64,000 nt of DNA from Stichopus chloronotus (taxonomy: Eukaryota; Echinodermata; Holothuroidea; Aspidochirotida; Stichopodidae): positions 20,586,302-20,650,301 of the forward strand of contig CM037840.1 of NCBI GenBank assembly GCA_021234535.1, written 5' to 3'. The translations under genes were made by a program, and so were the position numbers. Below the pieces are notes generated by a model. It was not told the origin of the DNA. It worked only from the letters and a program-made list of their open reading frames with translations, and did not search any database. Below, piece after piece: positions 11,356 through 24,493 of the stretch; positions within the stretch are counted from its first letter, which is position 1, and each line of letters starts with the position of its first letter.

Positions 11356-12872
11356 GGTTGTTTATTACTATTTGCTTCGTGTTTCGATGTAGTGACGTCA
11401 TGCTAATCTTAGAACTCTCAAATAAGGAATAATTTCAAACCGTGAACTTTGATATTCAAAACAGAGTAATATTTAGTATCCAAAACATTGAAAAGTGGTG
11501 TTCAGCAGTAAGAATCTCTTATCTTTAAATTATCCTTTAAATCCTAGAAAGTTGCTCCTCACGTATGTATTGTTACATGTTTTTAAATAAAAGACAAAAT
11601 TCTCAAGAACAGATGAAGACAAAAGGGTGATTTGGCAAACTGAAGATATTTTCATAATAGCTCATATAGAGTAATGGCTATAATTCCGTCCTACAATTTA
11701 TGCTAAGCAGATATTAGACAGTTTCAGATTTATATATCAACCAAACGTGTCGTACTAATATTCCAAACAACGTCCTTGACCTTCTATTGATGGTTTTGTT
11801 TATGAATAAGTTAAAAGAGAGAGAAGAATGATTTAGTGATATATGAGCATCGATATACCTTTTTTATATTTCCCTCACTGCTAAACCTGTGAAAACCTGA
11901 AACAAGAAGCAATCTTCTTTCACGTGAGCTGTTTCAGAATAAAAAATATCAGCGAAGTAAATATGAGATGTATCTTAATCTGTTTCTTTTTAGGTCCTTC
12001 ACATCTTTACAAAGTAAAGTAAAAATACATATATGTTAAAAAATGTAACAAACAAATATGCAATAAAATAATCGTTGTTTCATGTTTTAATGCAGTAATT
12101 CTTTATTCAGTTTTCGCAAATGACATGCATTATTGTAACAGCGTCTCTGTACAGAATAACATGACACTAAAAAGAATGAACTAATTGTTTTCATCAGAAT
12201 TTTCATCAGTGAGAGTGAATCATTTTTGATTCACCAGAATCAATTGTTACATTACTATATCGACAATCTGATTAAAGTAATTGTTTATTACATAGTAACA
12301 TTTCTTACCAACATGGGAAACTGCACAGGACAGTGAAATGGCTGCAAATAGTTATTGCATTATTCTCGTGGGTGGTCTTTAGATTAACTTTCGTTCTGGT
12401 TACTATATGGAGAACTGTTACATTTGTAAAAAATAGATTGATGATATTGTCTTTATTATAACCTAATCTATGCTTTACATGCTTTATGTTGTAAGTTAAT
12501 GGTTTTAGTTAATGTTTGTATTTTACTTTGTTTCAGTTCGATTGTTCAGACACGAACATTTTTTCCTGCAGCCGATGTTCTGGTTAAATCACATTTTTCT
12601 TTTACATTTTACAGCATATAACCCTATATAATCATTACGAAACCCCCTTTATTGTCATTGGCAGTGTCATGCAACCCTATATTGATTACAGTATATATTC
12701 AGGGAAATGTAATCAACGGAAGCCGGGAAAAGCGGTGGATGGAAGAAAACGATAGAATTCTGCATCCTATTTTGAAAAAAAAAACAGTGAAAGTGGAAAA
12801 GCAAACTAAGTGATGGGTACTCAAGAAAGGCAACGACATTGCATGATAGCCTAAAAAATAAATTGACTTGAC

Positions 12873-13018
12873 CAAACATTAAAAATACAGCCAAGGTATT
12901 AGGTGATTTCACACTGGTTGGTGGGTTGTGTCCACCAAGTATATACAATGGAGTGAGCCGGTCACCGTAGACTTTGGCTAAATTTGTCAGTGTTTGGTCA
13001 CATCCATTGATCTGAAAG
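12873..13018 (-). CDS. CUB-like half exon in gene 1 intron 1 (possible relic or alternative exon)
   Basis: A 146-bp open segment lies between an acceptor (TTTACAG) and a weak donor (TTTG|GTCAAG). It encodes 48 residues that resemble the second half of a CUB domain: FQINGC, then a KVYGDR stretch where CUBs usually have KVYDG, then GGHNPPTSV, then NTLAVFLMF. It starts in phase 2 and ends in phase 1, so it cannot follow the phase-1 signal exon directly. A first CUB half would be needed, and I could not find one upstream on this strand. It may be a pseudo-exon, an alternative exon of gene 1, or a remnant of another gene. The altered VYDG motif and weak donor favour decay. Confidence 0.42.
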
Positions 13019-14070
13019 CTGTAAAGAAACATTGGAGAAACAATCCTAAATCCTTGGAGTAACCCTCAATATTTGTTTCCTTTCACGAGTTTTTCAAAAA
13101 TGAGATGGAGAAAGAACCATATCGTTTTTTTTTTTGTTTTTTTTGTCGAACCCACCGCACTTCTCTGCTTCTCTAGTAGTAATCTAATACTCTCTTATAG
13201 CTGTACATAGTCGGTATTCCTATCGTACCACATAACAAATTGACACACTAAAGGACATCGACTGCAAACAGAAGCAACATAGTAGGGATAGAACGGGGGG
13301 TTGCACCCACAAAGACCATGACAATACCAGCATACAATGATGCTTATAGTCAAGATGTAAATATTTGTAATACAGATATTTTTCGCTCATTGCAAGATGC
13401 AGGATTTCAGTCGCTTTTGAAATATCGAGTGGAAATATTCTATGATGGTTGTTGCAGTTTTCTGGCCCGTATTTAATCCTGTCCCTGTGCTATCTCAGCA
13501 ACAAAGCTTGTTCTCTGAATCACATGATAGGAATGGCTCCATTGTTAAGAGTGACTATTCACTCTAAAGGAGTAGGAATGACTCTTCGAAAAGAGTCATT
13601 TTTACACCGCCAACACAAACGAACAGACAAACGAGCAAACGAACAAACAAGCAAACAAGTAAATTGGCGTGACTTTTGGATCATCGCAGGATGATCTTCT
13701 CCAAATTTGAATTGACCTTAAACACACAGAAATTATACACAGATAAGATACTAGATAATACAAAAATAAGGATAACAAATGTAAAGACACAAAACACCTT
13801 TACATGCATGTCAAGAAATTTGGCGTGTTAACATACACTTTTGTATGTTTCTTCCACTGTAAAACTGTCTTGAAACTCTACTTTCCTGTTCCATTTGGAT
13901 TTCACATGGTTTGAATTTCACATGATTTAGAGTTGATTTTTGAATAAACTATAACCACAATAGACAATGTTTGTCTCTAAGACATCATCATCAGAGTTAA
14001 GTTAAGGGATGCACAGCTTTATACATCTTTTGGTTGCTATAGTAACCTCTGACGAGCTGTCTGGTGTAGT

Positions 14071-14316
14071 TTGATTATTCGTTCTCATTTCATGAAACAT
14101 TCAAATCGATTACAGAAGATCCAATCGAGGCTACCAAAAATGATAGGATATGAGAAAACCTTCAATCGATTACTTACTTTTAACCATGGCCGAAATTCAT
14201 TATTCATATGCAGATGTAAATTATCTACGAAAAAAAGCATGTCAGAATATGTGAAACTTGTGACAAAATTGGCAAGAGTATCCATCAAACAAACAATTAA
14301 ATCGAATGTTTTCTAA
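14071..14316 (+). pseudogene. Possible non-LTR retrotransposon C-terminal fragment
   Basis: The open frame includes SNRLQKIQSRLPKMIGYEKT, which resembles the conserved tail after the reverse-transcriptase domain of CR1/jockey-type elements (usually LQxIQNRAARLI). No other part of a LINE is recognisable nearby, so this is a short relic at best. Confidence 0.3.
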
Positions 14317-14745
14317 TTAACGTACGATACAAATTAACATAGTATGTGACATTCTTGGGATGTTAATAATGTTGGGGGGGGGGGGGAACGCAGTATATTA
14401 TTAGTGTCAGACGTCTGTAGTACAGTGATTTTAATCCTGTGATACTGAACTTTAAGAAAATGTAATAATGACGTTTAGGTAATAATGAAGTTTAAAACAC
14501 GACTTTATCCCACTCAGAGTAATTAAACACGAACATCAAATCTGGGTTTTTTTTTTGGGGGGGGGGATTGTTGATGTTTATGCTGTTTCATTTTTTGTGT
14601 TTCCACTAGATAGAACTTATGTAATAACGTTTAAAGAGATTGGAAATTGAAATCTGTACAGTTAGGTAATTTCACCGTATGTTATATTCACGCAACTCTA
14701 ACTTTGATGTCCCATATCACATCGTGTATTAACACGTGATTGAAC

Positions 14746-17201
14746 TAGAAAAGTGGTTACGAAAATCGTAACCACACTGCTTATGAGTTCGTGTAGAGGG
14801 GAAGTTATTTACGTTATTTTGTGACCGTCGGTTAGTAGTAGAAGGGGAATTTCTATGTTTGTTTTTAACAGATAGGACCACATAAATATATTTAAAGAAG
14901 ATGGAAGCCGTGTCTAGATTTTCCAAATATATTTGTGACAAACTGTTGGAGCCAAAACGTAAAAACGTCGAATACTGTACATGATGCCAATCTTGGGTCG
15001 TAGGCTACTGCAGGCTACTAGAAGTATGTAGACCTACTATGCTACAGGTCGCGTTTGGTTGCAATTACTTCAGAGTTAATGATGACATTAAACCCAAACT
15101 TCAAACTGATTTTTTTTTTGTCAGTTAGAAACCCAAGGGATGCTCAGATCCTTAGTGCTGCTGGCTGTGAGCTCTTTCCTGTCCTTTCACCAGATGTGAT
15201 CATGTATTCATGTCTGGAGTCATGGTCAGCGGTCACTTGTCCAGGTGCATTTCAACTACAAACTGTCCTCTGACTTTCATTTATCTTCATAAACTTTGAA
15301 TATTTTGAAAGAAAATATCTGTTTTACCATACAGTTCCACATACCTTGCTGGATTCAACGAGCCAAACAGAACTATGGGATGCAATGACCTACTGTCAGC
15401 CTGACTTGCTGCATTCTTTATCATACTAGATAACAATTAAAGACTGTCAAATGCCTAGAGCCTTGGAAAAGTAACTTTTGATTGAAGTTGTGAGTGGAAT
15501 AATGGTTAGTAGAACAGTAATTGCTTTCAATGTTTGAAGAAGAAGTACATGAGAGAATTTATTTTCCGTTTTGCTCTTCGTGTACTGTACTCAATCTAGT
15601 GAACTCAGTGCTACTAGTTTCTGCAAGTGTTATATTCAATATTTTGACAAGCGGAGACTGAATAGGTCCTATATATTGCAGCCTTCACCGGCGGGTAGAG
15701 TGGGATATTGTGACATTTCCAAAAGTAAATTCAAAAGATGCAACTATGGCTACAGCTCCAGTCTGTCGTTTCCCATATTTTACTCTCATTTTCAAATGAT
15801 TAATAGCAGTCTTGCTCTAATAGTTATATATGTTAGCTGTATATTAAAACATCTGTATATGTGAACAAAAAAGGAAGACAAAGGTTATAGCAAAAATAAG
15901 ACATAATGCAAATAAGTCACTGTCCAACCAAGTCCAGTCTCTTTTCAGTGTGGCACGTAGCCTGCTCTTAGGTCCTTAATTCACTAGGCTGCTCAGTCAC
16001 TTACTTCCGAGCTACGTTTAGGCCTTAGAATAAGGGAGTAGACTAATGTTAATAACTTTTGCGCACCCTTTATGTCCAGCTGACTGATCCGCAAAAATAT
16101 TCTAGTTCATCTTTTCAGTCAACCACTGACCACATGAGAATTAATTTTAAGTGACGAGCTCCTTAAATAAAATTAGTCATGCCCCTAGTTCGTGCTCAGC
16201 CTGCCTGCTTCAGAGATAAAAAAAAAGAAAAACCTTTATATAGAAACCTCTCCCCCATCCAAGTTGTCTGTTTAGTAGAATAAAACATGGATGTGCCTTC
16301 CTATTTCATATCCACTGAACACGAGAGAACTGTTACGAATGGTAGGCTATACAAAACTGCAAATTCATACGAGGGCGACTTCTCTTCTTCCCAGAGATAC
16401 CGAGTTGCCTGATGTGTATAGGCACTTAGTACATGCCGAGTTGTCAAACTTCACAAAGGCACTGAAAAGTGTGAAGCTGTTTTGTCTTACAAGGGCGAGT
16501 TGTCCATGCCTTTATGTGCGTGTTCTTTGAACGTTACTCTTTTTACACTAAAAAAAAATTTAAACCTCTTTCGACAATTTCTGTTGACAAGTTGGACAAA
16601 ACTTTACTCTTCATTGTCAAGAGTTGTAAAACAGTCTTTATGCCAAAATACACATTTAACAAGGACAAATAAATCGTCAGGAATTGGCCGCATCGATTTC
16701 TGCCGTACAGTGTGCACACACGTACTCGCGCCCAAGTATGCCCAGAGTGCAAACTATGAGTGCTCCGTGGATACGAATCATCCGATGAACATTTACTGTA
16801 GGCCTATATATTACGTACGTGGCATACCGCCATTGCCACGCTGTTGTTTACGGTACTACTGAAGTCGGTACACTACTACGGCTCCGACGATACAACTACG
16901 CGTTTGCATACTGACAGCTTATACAACAAGTATCCAGTAGACTGTTATACAAAACAACAGCCGTTTTTTTCAAAGGCACCGTTTTGTGCATCAAAGATAT
17001 GTAAATTTTTAATCTTCGAAACAAGAGTTATAGTTCTCACAGAGATGTCATACTTGTGACCATGTATGTCACAATTATTTGTCAAAATTCCAGACTTATT
17101 GAAGCTGTGTAACTGGAGATAAACTGAACGAAAGAACCTGTCACGTGATTGAAAGGTACGAGCAGGAACGCTTTACTGTTTATGAAGACTCATAAACAGT
17201 A
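14746..17201. mobile_element. 2.5-kb non-coding element, copy A (with terminal hairpins)
   Basis: About 2,456 bp is repeated in inverted orientation at 46189-48958. The left end carries a hairpin, GTGGTTACG-5 nt-CGTAACCAC (14753-14775). The right end is a perfect 12-bp palindrome, TACTGTTTATGA-4 nt-TCATAAACAGTA (17174-17201). An ACTGTTTATGAG-like 12-mer sits just inside the left hairpin (one mismatch in this copy). Open frames are short and not conserved in register with copy B, so I see no protein. It sits in gene 1 intron 1. A non-autonomous DNA transposon is more likely than a segmental duplication, because homology stops at structured ends in both copies. Confidence 0.7.
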
Positions 17202-18439
17202 ATGAAATGGGTAAATGTGAAAAACTATAAGAAACAAACACTCATACACATATACAAGTGTAATTACATAATTCAGATTATGGAATTAGTTGCAATTAAT
17301 ATAAAAGGTAACGTCTTTACGGGAGGTGTTGAGGTGATAACATTTGTCCGTTTTTTAGGCATCGTGTCCAGACCATTTAACGTTAACGGAGGGTTTTTTT
17401 TTTATTTCTTTTGCATTCTGCCCCTGACCTCTAAGCTGGCGATGCAAACTGCAGTAAGTATCTTTAGTAAGTAAACAAATGCACTAACGCCAAGTTCTTG
17501 CTTCGTTACAAAGAAATCCATTTTTACATTAACTGGAATATCCCTTAATGTTGCAACTTTTAGAAGTACGTTTCTTGTGTGTCTTGTTTGGTCACGATCG
17601 TGCACCGATAACAAAATACGAGAAATTGTTATCAGAGGGGACGGGAAAAATGAGGTGAGGCCACAGTTGAAGTGCCAAGTTCCTATTACCAAAAATGTGT
17701 ATATTGCGTCAAATAAAAGGAATGCCGTAAATAAATTCTACGATACCGTGGCGTCATGTCACCTTGTAGCACCAACGACTATAGACATATCGACAGTACA
17801 CGTACAGGAAATACATCGTGCTTTTCGTTTTGTGTACATTGTATCTATAAGGAAATACTGAAAGGTTCTTGTGGAACTTGTTGAGTTTTCATTGTTTGTC
17901 CGCTAAGGGTGATTGATGACTTGACATTTACTCGCCTGTGTTTGCTGTTATAAAGTTCAGAAGATATTCTTTGTTATAATAGTACCTGTTAACGCCGTAT
18001 ATTCAATGCTTTGCCTTGCGAATTCCAGACTGATGACGAGCTAACTTATGTTTGTTTTTCCAGCATTTCCTCAATTCAGTAACTAATTAGATCTGTGTTT
18101 ATGGCAATAATTGTGTGGAACTTTCTGGGTTCAAATCAAATCAGATTACAGTGACACTGTTTTTTTTTTCTCTAGCCTCTTTGGTGTAAACACATGTGAT
18201 CATACCAGGGAGTTGCTATTTGACACTACTTGATCACACCCAGAAATAAGTGATATCTGTCGAGAAAAACAGTTTTCAATTCTCAAAGTTTGAAGTGTAT
18301 ATCGCGTGTGATGCAACTACAACAACATTTAATGATTTCTTTAAAACAAAGGCTTTTTTGCAAGATTTTGTTTTGCACACGGTTTTGTCTCTGGTGAGTT
18401 AACAATAAAGATAAGCGCACTCCAATCAAACTTTAAAGT

Positions 18440-19210
18440 AATCTCTTTCTCAAGACACTGGCGTACTGCATCATAGTCACATGAAGACAAAATCTATCAA
18501 GATATACAAGAAGGTTTCTCTGTAAGTTGTTTAGCAGAAAAGGAATCAAAACAAGAGTTAATGATTGTTTCACGAAAGGATTATCTTTTCCTTGTTTTAA
18601 GAACAGTACGTACTTCACATTTGGGGGAGACTTCTAACATTTAAAGTACCATATACCCAACAATAATTAACAGTAGCAACTACTTGCAAACATAACAAAA
18701 GAATCACTGGCGTACTACATCATTGTCCCATACAGTCAAAATGCACCAAGATATACAAGAACCTTTGGCTGTAATTTGTTCAGCAGAAAAAGAATCAAAC
18801 AAAACCTAATGGTTGTTTCACGAAAGGATTATCTGTTAACTTTTACATGTTTTAAGAACAGTATGTACTTCACATGTGGGGGAGACTTCTATCATTTAAA
18901 GTACCATATACCCAGCAATAATTAACAGTAGCAACTACTTGCAAACATAACAAAAGAATCACTGGCGTACTACATCATTGTCCCATACAGTCAAAATGCA
19001 CCAAGATATACAAGAACCTTTGGCTGTAATTTGTTCAGCAGAAAAAGAATCAAACAAAACCTAATGGTTGTTTCACGAAAGGATATCTGTTAACTTGTAC
19101 TTGTTTTAAGAACAGTATGTACTTCACATGTGGGGGAGACTTCTTACATTTAAGGTACGAAATACCCAGCAACAATTAACAGTAGCAACTACTTGCAAAC
19201 ACAACAAAAG
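18440..19210. repeat. ~250-bp tandem repeat, three copies
   Basis: CACTGGCGTACT starts at 18456, 18705 and 18960. Copies share AAGATATACAAGAA, TTTCACGAAAGGAT, TGGGGGAGACTTCT and CAGTAGCAACTACTTGCAAA. Copies two and three are nearly identical, and copy one is more diverged. It lies in gene 1 intron 1. Confidence 0.9.
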
Positions 19211-19793
19211 ATAGGCCAACAAACCAAAAACACCGTCTTTGGCTTTGTATAGTTTATGTATCGTCAGGTCCGTAGCGGGGGGGGGGGGGGGGTTCTTAGC
19301 GTTCGAACTTGAGGGAGGTTCATTTTTCCAGCCCTGTTTTTAAAAGGTGAGCTACATTTTTCATCTTAACAAATTTGAGACCGAATTTCCGTTCACTTTA
19401 AGCAGGAAGATAAAACCTTTCCACTTATGTCATAAAATGTATACAGGCCCAAATTGACTTCAATAGCTCATCACCACATACATACATACACTATGTGGGG
19501 TGATGAGATGAGCTCAAAAACGAGCATGCATGATTATGTCATTGTGGCCGTGAATATCATTGAACTAGATACAATACAAAGCTCGGGACACACTGCCATG
19601 ACAACCTGCGACAAGACGGCGACCACCCACCGCGTCTGTTGTGGTTGTGGCGGTGTGACCGGTTCCACGACTAGAGTTCAGGTGTGTCGTAAACCGTCGC
19701 CAGGTACGATGAAATATATTCAATTGTAGTCGGGTGCAGTCGGTGCATTTTAAGCCCTGTTCAGACCGCCACGATTACCAAAGAATGTCTAAT

Positions 19794-20346
19794 CAGGCGC
19801 GTAGCCAAGAAGGGGGCGAAAGAGGCGACTGCCCCCCCCCCCCCCCTCGTTAGCCATATTGTGGTATTTCTTTTTAAGAACTTACGCCAGAAATACCCAG
19901 GAGCATAGGCACAGCCAGGGAAAGGAGGGAGAATAGGGCGACCCTGCTTGATCTCATTTTCGCTTTTCTCCCTCGATATCGCTAAATAGTAATTCCCTCA
20001 ATTTATGCGGCAGGCCTACCACGGCAGGGGTGGAATACAGGGTTGGGAGCATTATGTATGCATGTAAAACACCCAGGAAGGGCCGTTTTCTACTAGCTGA
20101 GTGGTTTGTAGAGCCAAACGTTTCTTCGAATGCTCATCTCGGCATTGCATCATTTTACACAGACTAATTGTTTTCTCAGTAATTGAGAAATTGTGGACAT
20201 GAGATCTTTTTTGAAGGCTGAGTTCATGCAACTGAAAAGACTTGGGAAGGGTTATTTCCGGCCATCCGGTAGTGGAGCTCCGCTTAGAATAGTCTTCACG
20301 AGTTCGCACCCCCCCCCCCCTTGACATATTCCTGGCTACGCCCCTG
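19794..20346. mobile_element. hAT-like MITE with 8-bp target-site duplication
   Basis: A 553-bp element starts CAGGCGCGTAGCCAAGAA and ends with the reverse complement of CAGGGGCGTAGCCAGGAA, followed by TGTCTACT. The left flank is TGTCTAAT, giving an 8-bp target duplication with one mismatch. CAGGGGCGTAGCC-type ends plus 8-bp duplications are typical of hAT elements. Internal G/C homopolymer runs lie near each end. No transposase is present. Confidence 0.8.
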
Positions 20347-20354
20347 TGTCTACT

Positions 20355-23300
20355 ATTTATGTAAATTTTCTACGACAGAAGGTCTTTTGTAGTCCTCTAA
20401 AATGCTCCACATTGCGGTAAATCTGCATATTTCAAAATTGTCCTTGGGAAATGCCCCCAGACCCCTAGCAACTGCATGCTTACGGCACGCGCCAGCCGCA
20501 TCCGTACTTGGAAAAAGGTCCACATCTTGGAAAAAGACCCACCCCTGCACATGGGCTGGCTACGAGCCTGATCGTATCACACATTCAACAGGGGAACCAT
20601 ATATAACCCATGGCATACATAAACTGTTAATACGACAGTCACTGGTGAAAAACTTTCGAATGAGCTTCATAGTCATTTCCGACTTTGCAATCCGTGGTGT
20701 CAACTTTTTTTTACTTTGGGCGGGAGCGGATCAATAGATGATCCTTTCTGGAAATCAAAAAAGGTTCCAAAACCAAGCAAGCATCTCTGCAATGTCAGGC
20801 TGCTACCCTGTTTATTGTTTGACATTGCCTGCTTTGCCTTGCGAACTTAAGACAGGGTCGTAATATTTCAAGTGCTATAGTCGACTAAAAGTATGTCAGC
20901 ATCTTACGAAACTTTGTTGACTATTATACTGTCCACAGTCTGAAGGAATACAATCTCTATAGTCAGCAGATAAAACGGGTGCGTCAAGTATCAAAAGTTT
21001 ATCATAAAATGTTCCCTAGTAGGAATACTAAAAGCAATTTTTAGCCTGGATAATATTATGGATGTGTACAAAGTTTTACATCATATCTGTTTATAGTAAT
21101 CAGCATCAAAGAGCACAGTTATAACTCTACAAGTAGGCAGCCTGAGCATGGTTCTTTGATTGATTTACGTAATATGTGTATGAGCTATGACATCTCCTAA
21201 CATATCACGCAACTGCTGTTTAATAGTTGCTACAGTTTACATCACAGTACGGCTATCGCAAAAATAAGTGTTTCTGCTCATTTACCGTCAAACCAAAATT
21301 CAAAGATAGGCAAAGAATACAAAGAATGTTTATAATTTCACTTAAGTGTAAATATTAGGTGTTTTACGAGCATAACTGTGTTTACAGTTCTCTGAATTAC
21401 CGTGTGCTGCTTACCAAGTTTACAGACTTGGGCCCCCTACTGAATATCAAGCACATATTCTTTTAAATCGATTTGTTGCCTACGCAAAAATAATAATAAT
21501 GATAATAATAAGTTTCATGTTCAAAAGTTTAGTATGTCAAAATCTGGTCCACTAAGACAATGTAGGACAATAAAAAGGTTTCAGGTTATACATTCTGCTA
21601 CATAAATTCGAATTCTCATAAAATAACTGTACAAATAGTGTAACATACGCGATAATGTAGTGGTTGACAAATTTCATTTAACCTAACCGAGCTCTTCTTT
21701 GATAAATCAATGGAAAGTGTACTAGAAATGAAAATTTAGTTCATCGACTTCGTGATCTACGCCGTGTGAGCTGAACCGTTAATCTTCAAATATGATTTAC
21801 GTTTTTTTTGTTTTTTTTTGTTGTTACTGTTTTCTGCCATTTCCGTTGTTTTTCAAAGTAGTTTCTCCTATTACGTACGGCATTATGCTTATGAATAAAC
21901 TACTTCGCTCATGAAGTTAGTATTAAAGAAAACCTGAGGATCAGGCATAATATTATACTTCTGTTTTCTTTTTGGTACTCACACAATCACTCAGCTCAAC
22001 AAAAAAAAAAAAAATCAGCTTATGTCACAGAATAAACATCTATTTGCAAATAGCCATGTTTGTGTTTACTTACCGTCAAACAAAAACAAACAGAATAAGG
22101 AACTATAGCAATAAACGAGACTGTTAAAATGTTTTAACACTATACTTGTATATACTGCTTAGCAAAGGTGTGATGTATGACTCACAGCAGTCTGTTTAGT
22201 GTTATTCGGAACTAATATATTCAAAATACATAGCGTTGTCATATAAAAGAATGTAAAAGCGTGTCTATAACGTATACCTTCGTCTGTGGTAATTTATATT
22301 CTTATGAAAAATCGCAATTTTCTAGGACCAGTGTTCTCGTGTTTTAGAATTAAAGATGTCCAAGGTATTTGTAATCGGTTTTTACAATCCCTGTAAAGAT
22401 TCGTATCAACATAATCATCCACGGCCAGCTCCACATGATACATGGTTTGAAAGCGCTCGCCCTCATTCAAACCTCCAAACCAGCCCATTAAACGCCCCTG
22501 GCTACCTTCGTCCTTTGCCTCCCTATTGTCAACATGCATAGTCATGCTATTTTATACCATAGGGTACTCGTATAGTAAGCCACGCTTACCGACACACCTA
22601 ATTTCAACAGGTGTAATTTGTCCTGGAATTGTAAGTCACATTTTCAACTTATCATTTCTGATAGAACGTTCACTCCACTTATTGCCCTATGCCCCCTTCC
22701 CCGCGTTACCTATACACTGAGATATACCAAATGTTTATTTTTATTTGTGTATTTATTGTTGTAATATTTACTATACAAAGGCGATTGTGTTTACCAAGGA
22801 AAGTAGGCGTAGGCTCAATAATCACAAGAAAAGTGTATTTGACATATTAGTAAACATTAAGGAGCAAAAGCATTTCACCAGTGAACCAACCACTGTTCAT
22901 TCAATTTACGTTTTATTCTGCTATGCTCTCATCCTCTCAGCAAAACTTTTACTCATTATTTGATTTGATATACCCAATAACCTTTACCTACAGAGAAAAG
23001 GAGACACATGTCAGATATTCTCGAGATACAGAAACATCGGGCAGACGAACATGGCAGTGAATATAATTGGTTTCAAATCATCTTCTGGGTTTTTATTTTT
23101 CTGCTCTTTTGTGGAACGGGGGGAAGTGGATTTCCTTAACATGAAAAAGAACAGAAACCCCCTTTTGTTAGATTTTAACATCTATTTAAACAATTAACGA
23201 CCTTACACAATTTCATTTTGTCTGCATATGTCAGCATTAAACTCGTAAGTGTTTTCCTTTAATCAGAGAACTTAATATATTTTATTTACATTAAAAATAA

Positions 23301-23654
23301 TAAAAACCTTCATCCAGCTAAGCTGTCTATATCAAGTGCCACATATACTTCTAATAATAAACCTTGCGAAGCCCTGGGAGATTAGCGGTTAATTGCATTT
23401 CATATCAAAATGGTAAAACAGGTGCAACTGCTTATAGGTCATAAGACTAATCTTAACGTTTGTCCTACATTTGCATTCATCACAAAAATGGAAAATGTTA
23501 TAAAGTTGTGCATGTTATTTATATCGTAACTCGTAACACCCTTTCCTATTTTGCTAATTAGCCTATAACTGGGACTAAGTTTCAGTTTTGTCAGAGAGAA
23601 AGAAGAATTACATATGCCACAGCAGTATGCTTGAGGCTCCTTGTTCCTCTGCCA
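20355..23654. other. Gene 1 intron 1, no gene seen
   Basis: This is low-complexity AT-rich sequence. At 20555-20575, GGCTGGCTACGAGCCTG looks like a degraded hAT terminus; no matching left end was found. Short open frames show no recognisable domains. Confidence 0.4.
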
Positions 23655-23990
23655 CTAGTGTAAGTAGACATTGAACAAAGTATTGAAATGGGGGGGGGGG
23701 GGGGGGGAAGTAATGACTGCATTAATATTGTATGCGTTCTCTACACAGACTTGCTTAGACTTACCAAAAAAAAAATAATAAATGTACCTTTCACATTGAA
23801 AAAAAAAATGGCAGTTTCCAGTCTTTCTTGCCTTGTTAATTTCTGCTAACTTCTGTTTACTTTTTAGAACATAAATTAGGAGACTTACACTTTCACTGAG
23901 AATACTGTAGTTTTTTCAGGTTTCAAAAAGTGTAGGGAGACAAGTCTCCTCGCCTCCCCCCCCCCCCCCAAATCGACCCATGTTTTCAAT
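23655..23990 (+). repeat. Dispersed repeat, copy 1 (partner at 40.2 kb)
   Basis: It shares an ordered set of blocks with 40205-40560: GTAGACaTTGAaCAAAG, TTGAAAT, GGAAGTAATGACT, an A-run, CAGTCT, TAATTTCTGCTA, AGAACAT, GGTT(T/A)CAAAAAG and a closing C-run. In this copy the interior G-run is expanded to about 17-18 G. Boundaries are approximate. Confidence 0.65.
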
Positions 23991-24493
23991 GCAGGTGAAA
24001 TATCCATTTTAAAACCTCATCGGAGTGTGCCTAATTCAGAATAGGAAGTGACTGAACAGAATATATTTTTTGCACCGCACAATGTCGAAAATACAAAAAA
24101 TTTCGATAGTATTTAGTCGGGCTTGCTAAGCACACTATAAGTATTGGCCAACACGCCCATAATCAGTCCAACACAGCGGAACTCAGAGACATAAAAGGAG
24201 ATATTTCTGTGGAAGGCGATTCTAGCATGCTTCATACAACAGTGTCACTTGAAATCTGGGGAGTTAAGTAGCAATAAAATGCGAGGTATGCATTGAAATG
24301 TCTCACAAGTTTTTATCCTGGAAACTTCTTGAATAAAATGGGAAAAGATTTCCCCAAATTTCTCGAATTTCTCCATATTTTTTTCCCGATGGGATAAGTT
24401 TACCCTTTTCCCATATTGCCTTTGCCACTTTTCCCCATCCCCTGCCCACATTAGAAGAAAAAAGTATACAGTCAAAAAGTGTCTTCAACTTAC

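Noticed and set aside
14746..17201. Interpretation as a Helitron
   Set aside because: A terminal hairpin is present, but I could not find a TC start, a CTRR end or an A/T target in both copies, so the family is left open.
17402..17692. 96-codon minus-strand frame at 17.4-17.7 kb
   Set aside because: The composition is plausible but no motif, splice site or conserved copy was recognised.
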